Program-made: the position numbers and the translations under genes | The notes under the pieces: generated by a model | Told to the model about the DNA's origin: nothing | Databases searched by the model: none | What the model saw: only the letters and a program-made list of their open reading frames with translations | Shown: piece by piece, positions 1-12,439 of the stretch | Layout: the number at the start of each line of letters is the position of its first letter | Position numbering within the stretch: position 1 is the stretch's first letter | From: Dimargaris cristalligena | Taxonomy: Eukaryota > Kickxellomycota > Dimargaritomycetes > Dimargaritales > Dimargaritaceae | Reading direction: 5' to 3' | Length of the DNA stretch: 58,630 nt | NCBI GenBank assembly: GCA_027576995.1 | Contig: JANBQC010000109.1 | Location: forward strand, 1 to 58,630

Positions 1-1785
1 GATCCGGTCTTGATAAAACCGATAAAGAAATTGATAAAAATAAGCTTCCCTCAATCCTGCACTATGCAGCAGTACACATCCAGCATTAATAATAAAATTA
101 CATCTACTTTGTGAACGAAGTCTTTTATATGACTATACCAGCTGTACTCAAAAGTATGGTGTATGTGTTAATCTCGTTTGAGGTCAATTTCGATGAGTTC
201 AGCGATAATAATCTGACTATTAATAGGGCCCATAGCTGGGTGCTAGGAAGCAACTGGCTTAGTAGCGGTTAAACACAGAGGTTAATCTGGCTCAAGTAAG
301 ACTGTCTGGCCCCCGGTACTTATTAGGAGGGCTATACATAACAACCCCAAGATTGGATGTTGTTAAAATCCGGTCTCGGGTTGTTAGTCCTGAGGATGAT
401 GGTGGAGGATGGTATTCATATCTTAGCGTGATCTTAAGCCAACTAGGCTGACCCCCCCTACTTGCAGAAGATGGCATATTGGTTGAGTTGGAAGAGGAAG
501 TTCGGGTGGTGGATGCAATCATTCTTCCAGACGAGCGGGGACAGGCAGTTGGGCATCACAAAACCAGTGGATAGTATGAGAAGAGGCAATTTATTGCAGA
601 CTAATAACCAAAACTGACGGTGACTTCCGGGAAACTCTAAATACAATATGTCAATAGCACGAATGCAGAAGCATATTATGGGGATAAGACGAGGCCGCCG
701 TCTATTTGAAGGACACTTGCCCTATTACATTTATTTTGACGTGTCATCATATTTATGGCGCTGTCTTTAGCACTAGGCTGAAGAGCACAATGATAAGGGT
801 TAGATACTGCTAGGGCAGAGTTGGACTTATCCGATGAAATGTTACACCCCACGCATGGCTCATCTACCAGTTCCATGCTTAGCCTGCCTTTATCCTATCA
901 ACGTCTATTGTGACGGTTACTATCATACCATTGCGGCAATTAATAATATTGCAATTATTTTATCGTAAATGTATTGCAAACATATCTGGCATTGCTGTGG
1001 TATTCGAATTTGCATATAAAAAACGTTGGAATCCTGTAAGGGAAACCAGGAAGTCGTCTACCCATCGAGGTTCACATTATTTCAATATTATTCATTTCAA
1101 TAAACTATTACCATTTTCACTGGTATTTTCAAGAACCTCGGTAATCCCATAGTCTCATTCCCTATGATTATACCCAAAGTCTATCACGAGTTTCAGCTCG
1201 CCTGAAACTGCCTAATTCGCACCCTTGAGAATCCCCAAATCTGTCAAGTAGAGACCCTCCATGGCAAGGTTGAGACAGCCTGAGAAGTACATTAAGACAG
1301 TTCCACAGATCCCCAAGCCTAGCAAGTCGAAGATAGGGTCGCCCAGCACTTCACATTGGAAACTACCTGTTTGCCTTGATCGAATCCAGCTCTAAACTGT
1401 CGTTACGTAATCATAGTGATATTTCCGTTATTAGATGGCCACCACTCAGTCCATGCGAAGCCACTCAGGTCGTCTTTCAATTCACGTCATTACATTAGAA
1501 AGTGGATTAAAATCTGCTTATATTATATCGACATTGCAATTAGAATAATAGAATTAGATGGGGGAAAGCAACTGGGCTACATTAGAAGTTGGTTTGCCCA
1601 TACGAATATATTTATACGTGTATTTGGTGTTAAGACGCTACTGCGGGATATCTAATATTTATAGAGGGTTTACACATTAGGGTAAAAGCTGGTAAGTACC
1701 AATCATAAAGGGGAGAAACAACTAATACCCACCACATCCCGCCCCTTTCTTTGTTATCTCTTTCCTCCTTCCTCGGAGCCCGTAT
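1..1785. other. Spacer, no supported gene
   Basis: AT-rich spacer to the left of MCM5. Only short open frames (under 85 codons) on both strands, most starting at non-ATG codons. One minus-strand frame (292-522, Ser/Thr/Pro-rich) could be part of an exon, but no start or splice signal fixes it. No RNA gene recognised. Confidence 0.5.
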
Positions 1786-3954
1786 TTAAGCACCCGACCG
1801 GCGGACGGTCAGACGCTGATTACTAAAGCTTAGAGTATCTTGGCGCACCAGAATATTGAGGGCCCGCTCAAAGGCATGTTCGGTATACCCCTCGCGCAGG
1901 AACTGGTCTTTGAGGGCACGGGTACTCACGGTGGATCCTAGTACTAGACGCCGCCGGACGGTTTTTTCGATTTGCTGAACTTCGGCCTGCAGTTCGGCAC
2001 GCGTAACACCCTCTACCTGACCGGTCTGGACCGCATCGATGGTGGAGGCGCGGAAGAGCCGGAGGGCCTCTTCGACGTGTTCCTCGGTGGCGATGGGGGC
2101 CAGGGCCATTTTGGCTAATGATTCGGAAATCCGGATGATGGCTTCGAGTTGTCGCACCGTGATGGGAATGGACGACCGTTCGTTATTGTCCCGTTCCATG
2201 CTGTGGATCTGACTGCGCAGCTGGACGAAATGGCTACTCAACTTCTCGGCCGCTTCGGTACTGAGGCGGGGCGCGCATTTACTCTTGCAGTACGTCACGT
2301 AACGTTTCATTTTGGAGACGTCGATTTCCCCCTCCACCTGGTCGGCTGGGTTGGCGCTGTTCATGTGCACGTTCATGACGTGTTTGGCGATGGTCTTATC
2401 GCGCTGTTCCGAATGTTCGTCGCGGACAATAAAGATCATATCAAAACGGGACAGAATGGTGGTTTGGAAGTCAATATTGTCACCGGCCGACTTCATATCG
2501 TCGTACCGACCAAAGACGGGATTGGCAGCGGCCAGGACGGAGGTACGGGAATTGAGAATGGTGGTGATACCGGCTTTGGCAATCGAAATGGTCTGCTGTT
2601 CCATGGCTTCGTGAATGGCCACTCGGTCCTCTTCCCGCATTTTATCGAACTCGTCGATACAGACCACCCCGCCGTCGGCCAACACCATCGCACCCCCTTC
2701 AAGGTAAAACTCCCGGGAACCGGGATCACGGATCACGGAGGCGGTTAAACCGGCCGCACTACTGCCCTTACCCGACGTGTACACGGAGATGGGGGCCACG
2801 CGCTCCACAAACTTCAGCAGCTGACTCTTGGCCGTACCGGGGTCACCCAACAGCAGGACGTTAATGTCCCCCCGCAGACGCATGCCGTCGGGGAGGATTT
2901 TCTTGGACCCGCCGAAGAGCAGGCAGGCAATGGCGCGTTTGATGTCTTCGTTTCCGTAGATGGAGGGGGCGATACTGCGAGTAAAGGTCTCGTAGAAGTC
3001 CGGTTGGCGCGACATGTTGATAAATTCCTGTTCCTCTTCGGCGGTGAAAATGTGTCGACCGCCGCTGTTGGCCCCGGACTCGACCTCAATGCCGACCAGC
3101 CGCAGGTAGGGCGACCGAATAGCGATAGCTCCGGTCGCCTGGACCTTTTTATTTTGGAAAATAGAAAAGATACCGGTCACGGTCACGCGGGTCCCAGGTA
3201 CTACTTTGTTGATCAGGTAGCGGTCCGCCGTCAACATGAGATGGCGGGGCAGTTCACCGACGGGCACTAGATCGGGCGCCTCCTGAAGTTTCAGCGTCTG
3301 TTGGTCGACGAATTTACACTTATCGTGCACCACCACATATGGATCCATGGGACAATTGGGGGAGCTGGCGTCCAATTTAACGCTCGTACAGGTCCGGGGC
3401 AGATTCAGCCCCGCGAGACCACCGCTCACGGGAAGCACCCGTGTTCCGCGGCAGAAACGGCACATCAGGTGCACATGGGTAGCTTTCGAGCTCAGGGCGG
3501 AGGCCGCAATCACAATACCAGCGATGCGCACCAGCTTGGAAATGGCGGCCGAGTCCAGATTACGGACGTTGGTCATATTCGCGTTGGAGCGGAGCGTCAC
3601 TTGGCACTCGGGGACGGCCAGCGCCTCGGTGTTCGTCGGGGCCAAAATCTTATGGGCAGTACGTCGCACTGCACTCTCAAAGAGGGGGAGAATATCACTA
3701 GGGCGTTCCGACAAGCGGTGGGCCAAGTTCTCGTCGTAACTGATCAGGTCCTGCATGTCAACCTCCAGGACGTAGTTCTTGATGAGGAGATTCTGGCGCA
3801 GCTGGTCGCGGTAAACGAACTGATTATCGACGCAGAAGTTCTGCAGGAAATCGAAGAGCTCTTGCTCAACAATGCTGTTGTCATTCTGCTGAACTTCACC
3901 CGGAAGGACGCTGGTGGTGTAAATACGTCCGGTATCCCAACCTTGGGCGGCCAT
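1786..3954 (-). CDS. MCM5: DNA replication licensing factor MCM5
   Basis: Subunit of the hexameric MCM2-7 helicase that is loaded at replication origins and unwinds DNA in the CMG complex. The 722-residue product has the MCM N-terminal domain with a zinc-binding set C165, C168, C189 and C201. The AAA+ core has Walker A GDPGTAKS at about 370-377, Walker B CIDEFD at about 432-437 and the arginine-finger motif SRFD at about 502-505. The segment around [12 protein letters not shown] and the early VYRDQLR match the MCM5 branch rather than other MCMs. The open frame extends five codons upstream to a TTG. I place the start at the ATG at 3954, in ACAATGGCC context, giving N-terminus MAAQGWDTG. It appears intronless, and length is normal for the family. 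Confidence 0.97.
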   Translation of the reverse strand: MAAQGWDTGRIYTTSVLPGEVQQNDNSIVEQELFDFLQNFCVDNQFVYRDQLRQNLLIKNYVLEVDMQDLISYDENLAHRLSERPSDILPLFESAVRRTAHKILAPTNTEALAVPECQVTLRSNANMTNVRNLDSAAISKLVRIAGIVIAASALSSKATHVHLMCRFCRGTRVLPVSGGLAGLNLPRTCTSVKLDASSPNCPMDPYVVVHDKCKFVDQQTLKLQEAPDLVPVGELPRHLMLTADRYLINKVVPGTRVTVTGIFSIFQNKKVQATGAIAIRSPYLRLVGIEVESGANSGGRHIFTAEEEQEFINMSRQPDFYETFTRSIAPSIYGNEDIKRAIACLLFGGSKKILPDGMRLRGDINVLLLGDPGTAKSQLLKFVERVAPISVYTSGKGSSAAGLTASVIRDPGSREFYLEGGAMVLADGGVVCIDEFDKMREEDRVAIHEAMEQQTISIAKAGITTILNSRTSVLAAANPVFGRYDDMKSAGDNIDFQTTILSRFDMIFIVRDEHSEQRDKTIAKHVMNVHMNSANPADQVEGEIDVSKMKRYVTYCKSKCAPRLSTEAAEKLSSHFVQLRSQIHSMERDNNERSSIPITVRQLEAIIRISESLAKMALAPIATEEHVEEALRLFRASTIDAVQTGQVEGVTRAELQAEVQQIEKTVRRRLVLGSTVSTRALKDQFLREGYTEHAFERALNILVRQDTLSFSNQRLTVRRSGA

Positions 3955-4629
3955 TGTTGCAATCGACAAAGTAGGGGAATTAGAAAGAGTGGTTATTTCT
4001 TAGAATATGTAAAATATTGGGGATAACAGAAAACAGGCTAAAAGAAATGGAGTCGAGGGAGGCGTAAAAGTCCACTTGTTAGTGAAAAAACGGGTAGTTG
4101 GAAACGAATACAGAGTACAGGATGTTAGCTGTGTGGTATTATTGATAGAGGCCTATTGATATAGAGGAGGAGAGGTTAGTTGGGCAAAACAGACTGGGTA
4201 AATAATAGCCTGAGCCAGTAGATTTGTATTGATTGGCTCAGTGATAATCCAAGCTACCAAAATGTAAACAAACGACCTGATGGGTCAAAAAAGACCACTC
4301 ACATATCACCCACCACCAGATAAAGGCATTACTACAGCGGCTGTTTCAGGGGCTCAATTTGACCCAGTGCAATAATGCCAACTTAGATGACAGCCAAAAC
4401 ATTTAATTGGTAAACCCTGGATTACGACCTTTAATTCCTTGGTGTCAAAATGGGCGGAAATCCAATATTACCGGCAGGCATCTTTATTTTTCAGATGGCA
4501 TCCCACTGAAAGCGTTAATATAACACAGCCTCTTGGATTACAAAAAGGTAATATTTATATCCTTACATCAAATTATCAGCTGCTTGGTGCGTATAATTGG
4601 ATCGGTATTTAAGCGAGGCCAAACCTTTA
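3955..4629. other. Spacer between MCM5 and Ngl2-like gene
   Basis: Holds the MCM5 5' flank and the 3' flank of the upstream minus-strand gene. No supported gene. A short inverted repeat, TGAGCCA ... TGGCTCA, lies near 4211-4239. Nothing else seen. Confidence 0.5.
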
Positions 4630-6263
4630 TTAATCACGGGGGCCATTACGGAAAAACCCGAGGTCCGCCAGCAGCGAAAGGTGGTCACTAGGGAAACTGT
4701 CGTTAGGCAAGCCGGGCACCAATAACTCCTCCTTTGGTATACTAAGCAAGGCTAAAGGTCGGATAACGGTTTCGGCTGAAATATTGTCTGTTTGGGATGG
4801 TGGGTCCAGCACCATAATATAGTCCAGTAGACTACGGAACTGCGTGAACGTCGAAAATCGGGGCTCCCCATGCCACTCATCGGCCTGGTATATAACTAAT
4901 GTCTCCGTTAAATCATTCAGCTCACGATGAACTGGCTCGGGTATGGGCTCAAAATGGGCGGGATCACACTGGTCATAATTCTGATAGACACTGCGGGCGG
5001 GAGGATACTTCCGGTAACCGTCCAGCAGGGCACAAACCAAAGCATTTTGCTGTTCAAGTGAAAGGTGGGCGTGATCCTGGGTAGACAGAGGCTGGGCGGC
5101 GGGATCCGGCAATTCCGTCTGTGAATCATTTAAATAGAGTCGCTGGTCCGGGTCGTAGCGTAGGGTAAAGAGGCGCGGATCCCGGCGGAGGTAATTCATG
5201 AGGTTGGAGACTAAACCAGGGGCATCTAACTGATGGTGCAAGGCCGGATACAGACCCTCCACAGGTGTTGTATTAAAGTCACCGGCCATGACCACGGGAA
5301 GTTGGTTTTGATGGGGTTGGTTGAGTTCCGCGATAGTGCGGTGGATGACCAAACCCTGTGCCAATCGGTTAAAACCGCCCTGGGGATTCCAGTATAGATG
5401 GGTATTGCTAACAATGAGGGCTTCGCCACCGGGAGGAATGATGGACCGGGGTGACCAAGATGGTTCAGAAGTGAAGGCGTGTGCTTGCGCGGAGTCCGCG
5501 GAGGCGGATGGCTGAAAGGTAGATGTGTGCGATTCGTTCTGGTTTTCAGCCGCCTTGACCCCCTCTGCATGGCGACAGAGAACGGCCACTTGGGCTACAT
5601 TATCAGTGGTTAGGACATAGTTAGCCACGGTTTGGGACTGGTCTATGAGCACCGGGCGGTAGTCCAAGCACGACCAGGTGTCGGAACGCCATACGAGACA
5701 GCAGCCGTGGTTCTTGGTGGGGTACCCAAAGAAGCGCCAGTGGTAGCTCAGTTTGTCGAGGACGGGCGCCCAATCAGTCAGCCAAAAATCACGGTCAATT
5801 TCCTGGAAACAGGCAACATCGGGGCGGTAGAATTCAAACTCCGCTAGGAGACGCTGCTTGCGGGATTTCCATTTAAGTTGGGCCTTGGTGCAGTAAGGGT
5901 ACAGCTCGCGACGAACGAGGGTTTGGGCTAGGGCCTAGATTGTATCAGTAGGGGATTATGAGGAGCGGTAGTAAGGTAAGGTAAGGTATATTGTGACCAG
6001 GGTCCACGGTTATTAGGTTTCTGTGAGGTGTACTGACAGGCAATGTGGGCAGGGTTATCATGGAATCCCAGAGGGAGGAGCCACGCCGGCTTAGGCTGAC
6101 TTTCGGCGCATTTGGAGCATGGGGGGGGGGGCAGTAAATCGGATAGAGTATGGCTTACATTCCAAGTCATGAATTTAAACGACGACATGGGGCCCACCGA
6201 ACGAGCGGCCTCCGGGATAGCGAGCATACGCCGCGCGGCGGTCGATAGTGGTGCGGTCGTCAT
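4630..6263 (-). CDS. Ngl2-like RNA exonuclease (EEP/CCR4 family)
   Basis: Endonuclease/exonuclease/phosphatase-fold 3' RNA exonuclease. Yeast Ngl2 trims 5.8S rRNA precursors, and related proteins deadenylate mRNA. I join exon 1 (6263-6159, 35 codons, ends FKFMTWN) to exon 2 (5934-4630) across a 224-nt intron with donor GTAAGC and acceptor ATCTAG, phase 0. The product is 469 aa. The long open frame begins only at a TTG within exon 2. Reading further upstream recovers ALAQTLVRRELYPYC and the catalytic QEID at about 79-82, which confirms the longer model. Other motifs are NTH at about 212-214, GDFN at about 253-256 and the C-terminal SDH at about 451-453. The insert at about residues 160-200 is Ser/Pro-rich. 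Ngl2 fits best, but Ngl1/Ngl3 or Angel-type assignment is possible. The intron carries an 11-G run at 6121. Confidence 0.88.
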
Positions 6264-9200
6264 GTTGAATATAGCAAGGGGCTAGATAGGGCATAGAATA
6301 AGTTGCGGTGGCTCAGGAACAGAAGAAAAAGTGGGAGTTGGCTTCTTCGAGTTCAGCTGCACACTCCCATACGGAGCAACGTGGTCACTATCCTATGCTT
6401 CTTACAAGGCAAATGAACTCCTTCCATTGTGTCGATTGCGCAGCTCGCTGCCCATTTCCCCCAACTGTTGTGAACCCCCAAATGTTGGCCATGACTTTAC
6501 TTTAACCGTGGTCAATGTAATTTATGCTAATCCAGCCTGATCCAAATCACGTGATGTATGAAACCCATTATGCTCTCCCCCTTTTGTTTTTATGGATATA
6601 ACAAAGTGAAATAGCTGATAAACATCTGCAGAGTAACTCGTAGAGTTCCTAAGCATCGGATGCTGATTGAACCTGAAAATAGAGCCTCTGAACTATACCA
6701 CACCAAGACAACCTGTATCTCTGCTAGGGCTGAAACCTCCCAATGACATTACTCTATTAGGTCTGAACTAGTGGAGGGACATGGTAATAATTAGGGGTTT
6801 TTTTTATATAAATGCGTAGAGCTGACTGTTATGATACCACCAACATCATGGAAACTAAGCACTGCAACTCCACACAATTCATATTGCATTGCCAGTAGTT
6901 AGTTCTTTTAGAGCGGTCAACTAACCGGCCCGGTCCGCATTACATGGCCAGTATGGTGGGTAAGTAGACCAATTATTATAGATTAATCCATCACCAAAAT
7001 TGCCGGTAGGGCCTCATGGGTGTTTACATTGCGATCTTGCGATGTTTGATAGCGGTCTTTTGATGAAACCTGTATAGTTGGACAGATGGTAGTCGAACTG
7101 GGGGCCAATCATGGGGGATAGCAAGCACGCCATCCGAATGACACACGAAGGCTGGCGGCTGCTGTGACGGTTACACATACCCACATAGACATATACGTAC
7201 ATATATATACCAGTGGCGGAGGGGATGTGGACTCTAAAATGTTTAAAGTGGCTACATTAAATAGCACTCAACCATGCCTCCTCGGTAATACCTCAAAAGT
7301 TGGCGGGTCGGGCTAAATGGGCTGGGAGACTGTCAATCAAAACCTCTCAGTGCAAATGCCCTCTATAGAGGGATGTAAGTACCGTTCGCTCATTTTCCTA
7401 ATATATATATATATAAGTATATTTAGCTCTCGTGGTCCGGCGGCGTTCAAGGTACATTCGACTAAAGAGAAGCATGGAGTAAGGGATTCTTTATCGACAG
7501 CTTTACCAACACGCCCCCCGCCTTTTAACTTACGTTTGAATTGTGCGCTAGTCACCTGATTCTCCCGGTGGCATTTTGTTGAATCCACTGCGTAACAGGA
7601 CCAAAAAAAAACAACAGTTATCGTCCCCAACCCAACCTATTACGGCCTAAGGCACGGTTCCACTAGCTTCGGTCGTCAGCCACTCGTGAATGAGCTTTAG
7701 AGGCTAGTGGTACATAGGATGACCGTTGCTGGAACAGGAGCGAAAAATCGCCAAAAGAGTATTCGGAACCACTTGGTGGGGTTAGATGAACTCTCGCATT
7801 CGGATAACAGGAGGTTTGGTCTTCCCACCAAAGGGACTCCATAAATGGCAAGTTCTTTTATTATGTATATTTTTTCGGACAGCTGCTCTGTAATCGCAAA
7901 GCAGAATGTATGTATTAATTCACTTACATCATTAGGTACACACACCTTCTTGGTGGGCTAGTTTCATGTGTCTAATCGATTGCACATGAGAGATTCTGGA
8001 ATGGGGGCCTAGCTCGGAAGTATGTGGTGCGGGGAGCATGATATTCCAGATGGACAGGGGATATTAGTTCGTAGTTCGGAAGGGGGGCGACTTCCTCACT
8101 CAATATTCGGGGAAATGGCAAGTATTGCATCAAATCTGGAGATAGGGGGGTAGATGTATACAGTTGAAAACGAAGGATCTTTTCCAATATACATCTTCGG
8201 ATATCTGCTGAATATATAATTAAAGTGAAACTACATTGTCAGGATAAGGGGCTCTCAAGTATGCTAGTTTAGCGCGATACCGAATAGGTGGGTGGCGCTT
8301 AGAGCATGTTGTTTATATTAAAACCCATCGTCCATTCCATTCCTAACCAGGGTCAGCAGGTGTAGGCCACAAAGCACTTTGTGGTTTAATTTTGCCATTT
8401 TTGATCTGCGGCCGGTTAAATACATTGCAAGAAAGGAGGTGATACTGTGCATAGGGGTAGTTATAATAAGAAGGGGGATTTTTCCAGTGAAAAAGGTCAG
8501 TTGGGGCATGCCACATCGGCCTAGTTTCAGCACATTCGCCATTTAAAGCCGGTGTAGCGTCAGTCCGACTACGCTAGCCCCGACAGATGCGATAACTGGA
8601 AAGGGGAACCGGTTGATTTAGAAGAGAACGAAAAAAATAACCCCCGATTTTTACGCCGGACCTTTGGATTTTGTACGCCTTTATTCCTACAGCCCATAGG
8701 CCTGGGGCCAGGCTCTATAACTCATAAAAAGGACCAGATAGAACCTCTCCGTTCACTCGTTTTCCTTTCCGTCCGGTGCCTTATTTCGCCGTTGCTCTGC
8801 TGCCCCTTTGCCCAACTGGGCCCGTAACCCTTACCGAACCTTCTGGTCGCCGACCCCTTTCTCTCAAGGATAAGCCTAGCTTATATTATATACTGTTGGT
8901 TTCGATTTATACCCAATCTACCTTTTAGGTAAGTCTACAACTCTTCGGTATCTTCTGAGACGATTCATTGGTAAAGGCGGTTTTTAGTAGGCACTTTGAA
9001 ACACAATGGACCTGGCGGTGGTTCTATAAACATAATAATTGCGCGGCTTTTATCAAAATCACGCACACCCTCTATCGTTTAGCTGCCATGTATATAATAT
9101 GATGGGCTGTTGTTTATAACCAACCGGGGGGCTGGTCCATATAGGGAGGGGAAAAGTCCTCTCCTCCTCTTCCAATATTTTTACCTATTTTTATTCTCGC

Positions 9201-9567
9201 CAAAACCCCAGTCTTTCTTCTCCTTTGCATTTCCTTCTCCCGGAGCGCTTAAAGGGCGATTCCTTTATAACGCCGTCTCCCCCCCAGCCTTTACTTGTGG
9301 TCACTAGGGGCCCCTTGCTTGTTCCTCCAGTTCCCCTGTGTTGGCCGTAAGAACCCTCCTCCCCCCATGTTCCGTGGGTGCGCGACACTTGGGTTCTTCC
9401 AGCAACCGACACTGACCGACCTTTCGCTAGTCCTGCTGGGCGTGGCCATCTCCCAACTCACCGTCACTTGGGCTGTATTAACTCTCCTCATCTTATTCCT
9501 CTGTTTTTCTGCTTATTGCAACAGTCCCGCCCATTCAACCTGGTCTGTAGCTCACCAGGCCGCCGCC
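6264..9567. other. Long spacer (3.3 kb), no supported gene
   Basis: Divergent spacer between the minus-strand nuclease and the plus-strand transporter. All open frames are short and lack splice context or homology. A short TA run lies at about 7400-7414. The last 500 bases are pyrimidine-rich and probably hold the transporter promoter and 5' UTR. A 5' UTR intron ending at one of the CAG sites near 9524 or 9558 is possible. Confidence 0.5.
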
Positions 9568-10830
9568 ATGCTTAACCTACGCCAGTATCTGCCCAAGAGC
9601 ATTGGGCGCTATGCCCTGGGAATATTCTTCCTGCTATGCGTGGTGTTCATTTGGGTCAGTTCGTCGTTCCTTATGAGCTTCATGTTTAAGGAGCGCGAGT
9701 ACAACAAGCCCGTGTTTATCACCTACATCAACACTGCAACCTTCACCCTGTATCTGGCGGGCACCCTCTTCCGTTTAGTGCGGCCGCAACGGCCGAAAAA
9801 CCAGGCGGCCGCCCCGGAGGGCTCGCCCAGTACGGCCAGTTCTCGCAAAAATTCTCTAGTGGGGATGGATCGATCCACATCGATGATAACCGGCCCCGAT
9901 GGCCATGTGCCAACCACTTCGGCGCTCGGATTCGATGCTCCGGTGAGTATCCCGGATGCACCCCCGCCGTCCTATAAACAGAGTCTGGAATCAACCGGCA
10001 ATTCTTTTGATGTGGAACGGGCTCTAATATCGTCGGGCAAGTCGAGTCTGGACCTGGAAGAGGTGGATCCGGATGTGGCGAACGAAACCGTGGCCCAGCC
10101 CGTCGATAAGTTGAGCATGAAGGAAACGGCCAAACTGAGTCTGACCTTTTGCTTGCTCTGGTTCGCCGCTAACGGATGCTCCAACGCCTCCCTCTCCTAC
10201 ACTTCGGTGTCCAACAGCACGATTCTGTGCTCCACCTCCGGCTTATTCACGCTTATTCTGGGGGTTTTGGTCCGGGTCGAACGTCTTACCGTCTTGCGCG
10301 TAGCGTCCGTGGTGGCTAGTATCGGCGGGGTCTACCTTGTCACGACCAGCGTCACCCAGTCGGCCGAAGAAGGACCGCGGGGCCACACACGCCTGGTCGG
10401 CGATATCCTGGCGATTGTGAGCGCCTTCTTCTACGGCTGCTACACCATCCTCATCAAACTCAAGATTGATAACGAAGACCGCGTCCACATGCCCACATTT
10501 TTGGGGTTCGTGGGGCTGTTCAACTTGGTCCTATTGTGGCCCATCTTCTTCGTGCTGCACTACACCAATGTGGAGCCCTTTGAACTGCCCGTGGGCCTCG
10601 ACATGTGGGGTATGATCCTCCTCAACGCCCTCATCGGTACTTTCCTATCCGATTACCTGTGGCTGCTGGCCGTGCTCATGACCTCGCCCCTGGTAGTCAC
10701 TCTGGGTATCGCTCTGACTAACCCTCTAGCTATGCTCGGTGACTTGATGTTCAAGGGTATGGAAATGACGCCCTGGTACTGGGTTGGAGCCGCTCTGGTG
10801 ATGATAGGTTTTCTGGCTAGTAATAAGTAA
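9568..10830 (+). CDS. SLC35F5/Thi74-type drug-metabolite transporter
   Basis: Predicted 10-TM transporter of the EamA/SLC35F group. The yeast relatives YML018C and Thi74 are vacuolar or mitochondrial membrane proteins, and the substrate is not settled. The 420-residue product starts ARYALGIFF-like after MLNLRQYLP. It has the conserved YNKP motif after TM1, a long Ser/Pro-rich polar loop at about residues 65-195 between TM2 and TM3, then a hydrophobic C-terminal half with the family stretch FLSDYLWLLAVL. The open frame runs 91 codons upstream from a TTG. I choose the ATG at 9568 because of its GCCGCCATG context and because homology begins just after it. An in-frame ATG at 9367 would add 67 residues and is less likely. 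Intronless within this model. Confidence 0.85.
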   Translation: MLNLRQYLPKSIGRYALGIFFLLCVVFIWVSSSFLMSFMFKEREYNKPVFITYINTATFTLYLAGTLFRLVRPQRPKNQAAAPEGSPSTASSRKNSLVGMDRSTSMITGPDGHVPTTSALGFDAPVSIPDAPPPSYKQSLESTGNSFDVERALISSGKSSLDLEEVDPDVANETVAQPVDKLSMKETAKLSLTFCLLWFAANGCSNASLSYTSVSNSTILCSTSGLFTLILGVLVRVERLTVLRVASVVASIGGVYLVTTSVTQSAEEGPRGHTRLVGDILAIVSAFFYGCYTILIKLKIDNEDRVHMPTFLGFVGLFNLVLLWPIFFVLHYTNVEPFELPVGLDMWGMILLNALIGTFLSDYLWLLAVLMTSPLVVTLGIALTNPLAMLGDLMFKGMEMTPWYWVGAALVMIGFLASNK

Positions 10831-11258
10831 TGCGGTCGCCTACAAAAGACCACACACCCATATGGCTATTACCAATAGCCCGGCTATTGCCTTATTCTCG
10901 CTGTAGATTCTGTTTATATATTTTTATATTTATTTCTATTGCTTTTCTATTGTTTTATATATATATTATTTTCAGCCCCGCTTCGAACGACATGGACGTT
11001 TACTTACAATCTATTTTTATTAACTACGCACTTTGCCCCTTTAATATAGCTGTTTAGTACTATTAGCTTCATTTTTCCCTCGAACTATATCTAATTATAC
11101 CGTTTACTAATACAATACATTGACCTACTTTTAATTTATTATGTTCATGCCTTATACGAGAGAGTGAAAAGGCGTGACTGGTATGGGACTCTCGTCACCC
11201 TAATTCTGTGAACGGGCGGTTGAGTAGCTTTGTTTGAGCTGGTTGACAAGGCTGATTG

Positions 11259-11403
11259 ATGTGGGAGTAGTTCAACTAGGCTGTATAACAAAAAATCCAT
11301 TTGATGAGGCAAATACTACTGGTTGAAAATAAACATCCCACCAATTTTCCCGCACACATATCAGTTAAAACCTTATACCACTGAGCCGAACTTCACCCAT
11401 ATG
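11259..11403 (-). mobile_element. MITE-like element, copy C (inverted)
   Basis: About 145 bp. Read on the minus strand it matches the two copies at 31.0-31.3 kb. It begins ATATGGGTGAAGTTC, continues to GTATAAGGTTTTAAC, has the central block CAGTAGTATT, and ends TTATACAGCCTAGTTGAAC followed by TACTCCCACAT. The two ends are imperfect inverted repeats of each other over about 32 bp, with core GGCTGTATAA / TTATACAGCC. No coding capacity. Confidence 0.72.
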
Positions 11404-11726
11404 CTGGTGGGAGGTATACGCAGTGGATAGTCTCCATTCTTCGTGTGCCACCAGCAGTTAAGCTGCTACTGGCCCATGGATTGGTATTAGGTGGGACACC
11501 ATGGGGGGGCAAGTGCCAATTGGGATGGATTTAGTGACCCCTTGTTCGTTAGCCAGGGGGTTAGTTAGTTAATTAGCCAGGTTGTCTAGGAAGGCACACT
11601 AGAGACTAACCCTCCCCTTCTTCCATACTACCCTCCGCCAAATGTATAATGTAGGAAGCAGCCCTCGAGCCTAAAGTAATGCAAGCTATGAACTAACCAT
11701 GCGGTGCTGCGACTGTTGAGCCCGCA

Positions 11727-11790
11727 GTCACAATAGCAATAGCAATAGCAATAATAGCAATATAGCAATAGCAATAGCAATAGCAATAGT
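11727..11790. repeat. Interrupted AGCAAT hexanucleotide repeat
   Basis: Runs of (AGCAAT)n broken by AATAGCAATAT, about ten units in total. Simple-sequence repeat in a spacer, so it should be length-polymorphic. Confidence 0.9.
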
Positions 11791-12439
11791 AATAATAGGA
11801 ATGAGAGCCTCCTTCCTTTATCCAATGGGGGGGGGGGATTCCCCCTGGCTGGCCAATCACCGTTAAGTTCGGGCTGGGTAAAATAGATTCGACAAAGTGA
11901 AATAGAGAGTGAGAGCTGCAGTTGGAACACTATAATACGCAAAATTATAAGTCCATGGCCACGTTTGAGCCGTTCTTTCGCACCTCGCCCAATCAGTAAT
12001 GCTACCTTTACTTTTTGGTTCTTTTACACTGGCATTGCCTACATTTCTCCGTTTATCTATTCCTTTACTTTGCCCTATTCCAGTGCGTCAGTTTAAATAG
12101 CCGATCGACTCTAGACCACCTTCGTCTCCCCCAGTAGTACCGCTCGCTATCTTTCGGCATTGCCAGCGGACTGAATAGCCTCCATCCCTGCCCCTTACTA
12201 TCTCTATATTGGGTAGCCAAGTCTCAGCCGGCCACGCTATCCGCCTGTAACCGTCCCAAGTCACTCTGTCCACCCTCTCCTTGCCCGTGTTACACTTTAG
12301 CTAGTTCAAGCCAAAGTCCGTTTTACCGAAGAAGTTGTTCTCTAATACGTAGTAGTGCTATACCCCGTACTTCTCGCCAAGGCACCGGTCCGCAGTCGCC
12401 TCGGCCCATTCCCCACCTAACCTACCCTACCTTGTCACC

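Larger units (their letters stand above)
10831..12439. other. Spacer between transporter and DOT1
   Basis: No supported gene. Contains one copy of the inverted-repeat element (11259-11403) and a hexanucleotide repeat (about 11727-11790), listed separately. The 400 bases before DOT1 are pyrimidine-rich and probably contain its promoter and leader. Confidence 0.5.

Noticed and set aside
3955..3969. MCM5 start five codons further upstream
   Set aside because: That codon is TTG. The ATG at 3954 has a good context and matches where MCM5 homology begins.
2149..4026. Long plus-strand frames over MCM5 (2149-2748, 3301-4026)
   Set aside because: Antisense shadows of a highly conserved gene; composition and start context do not support them.
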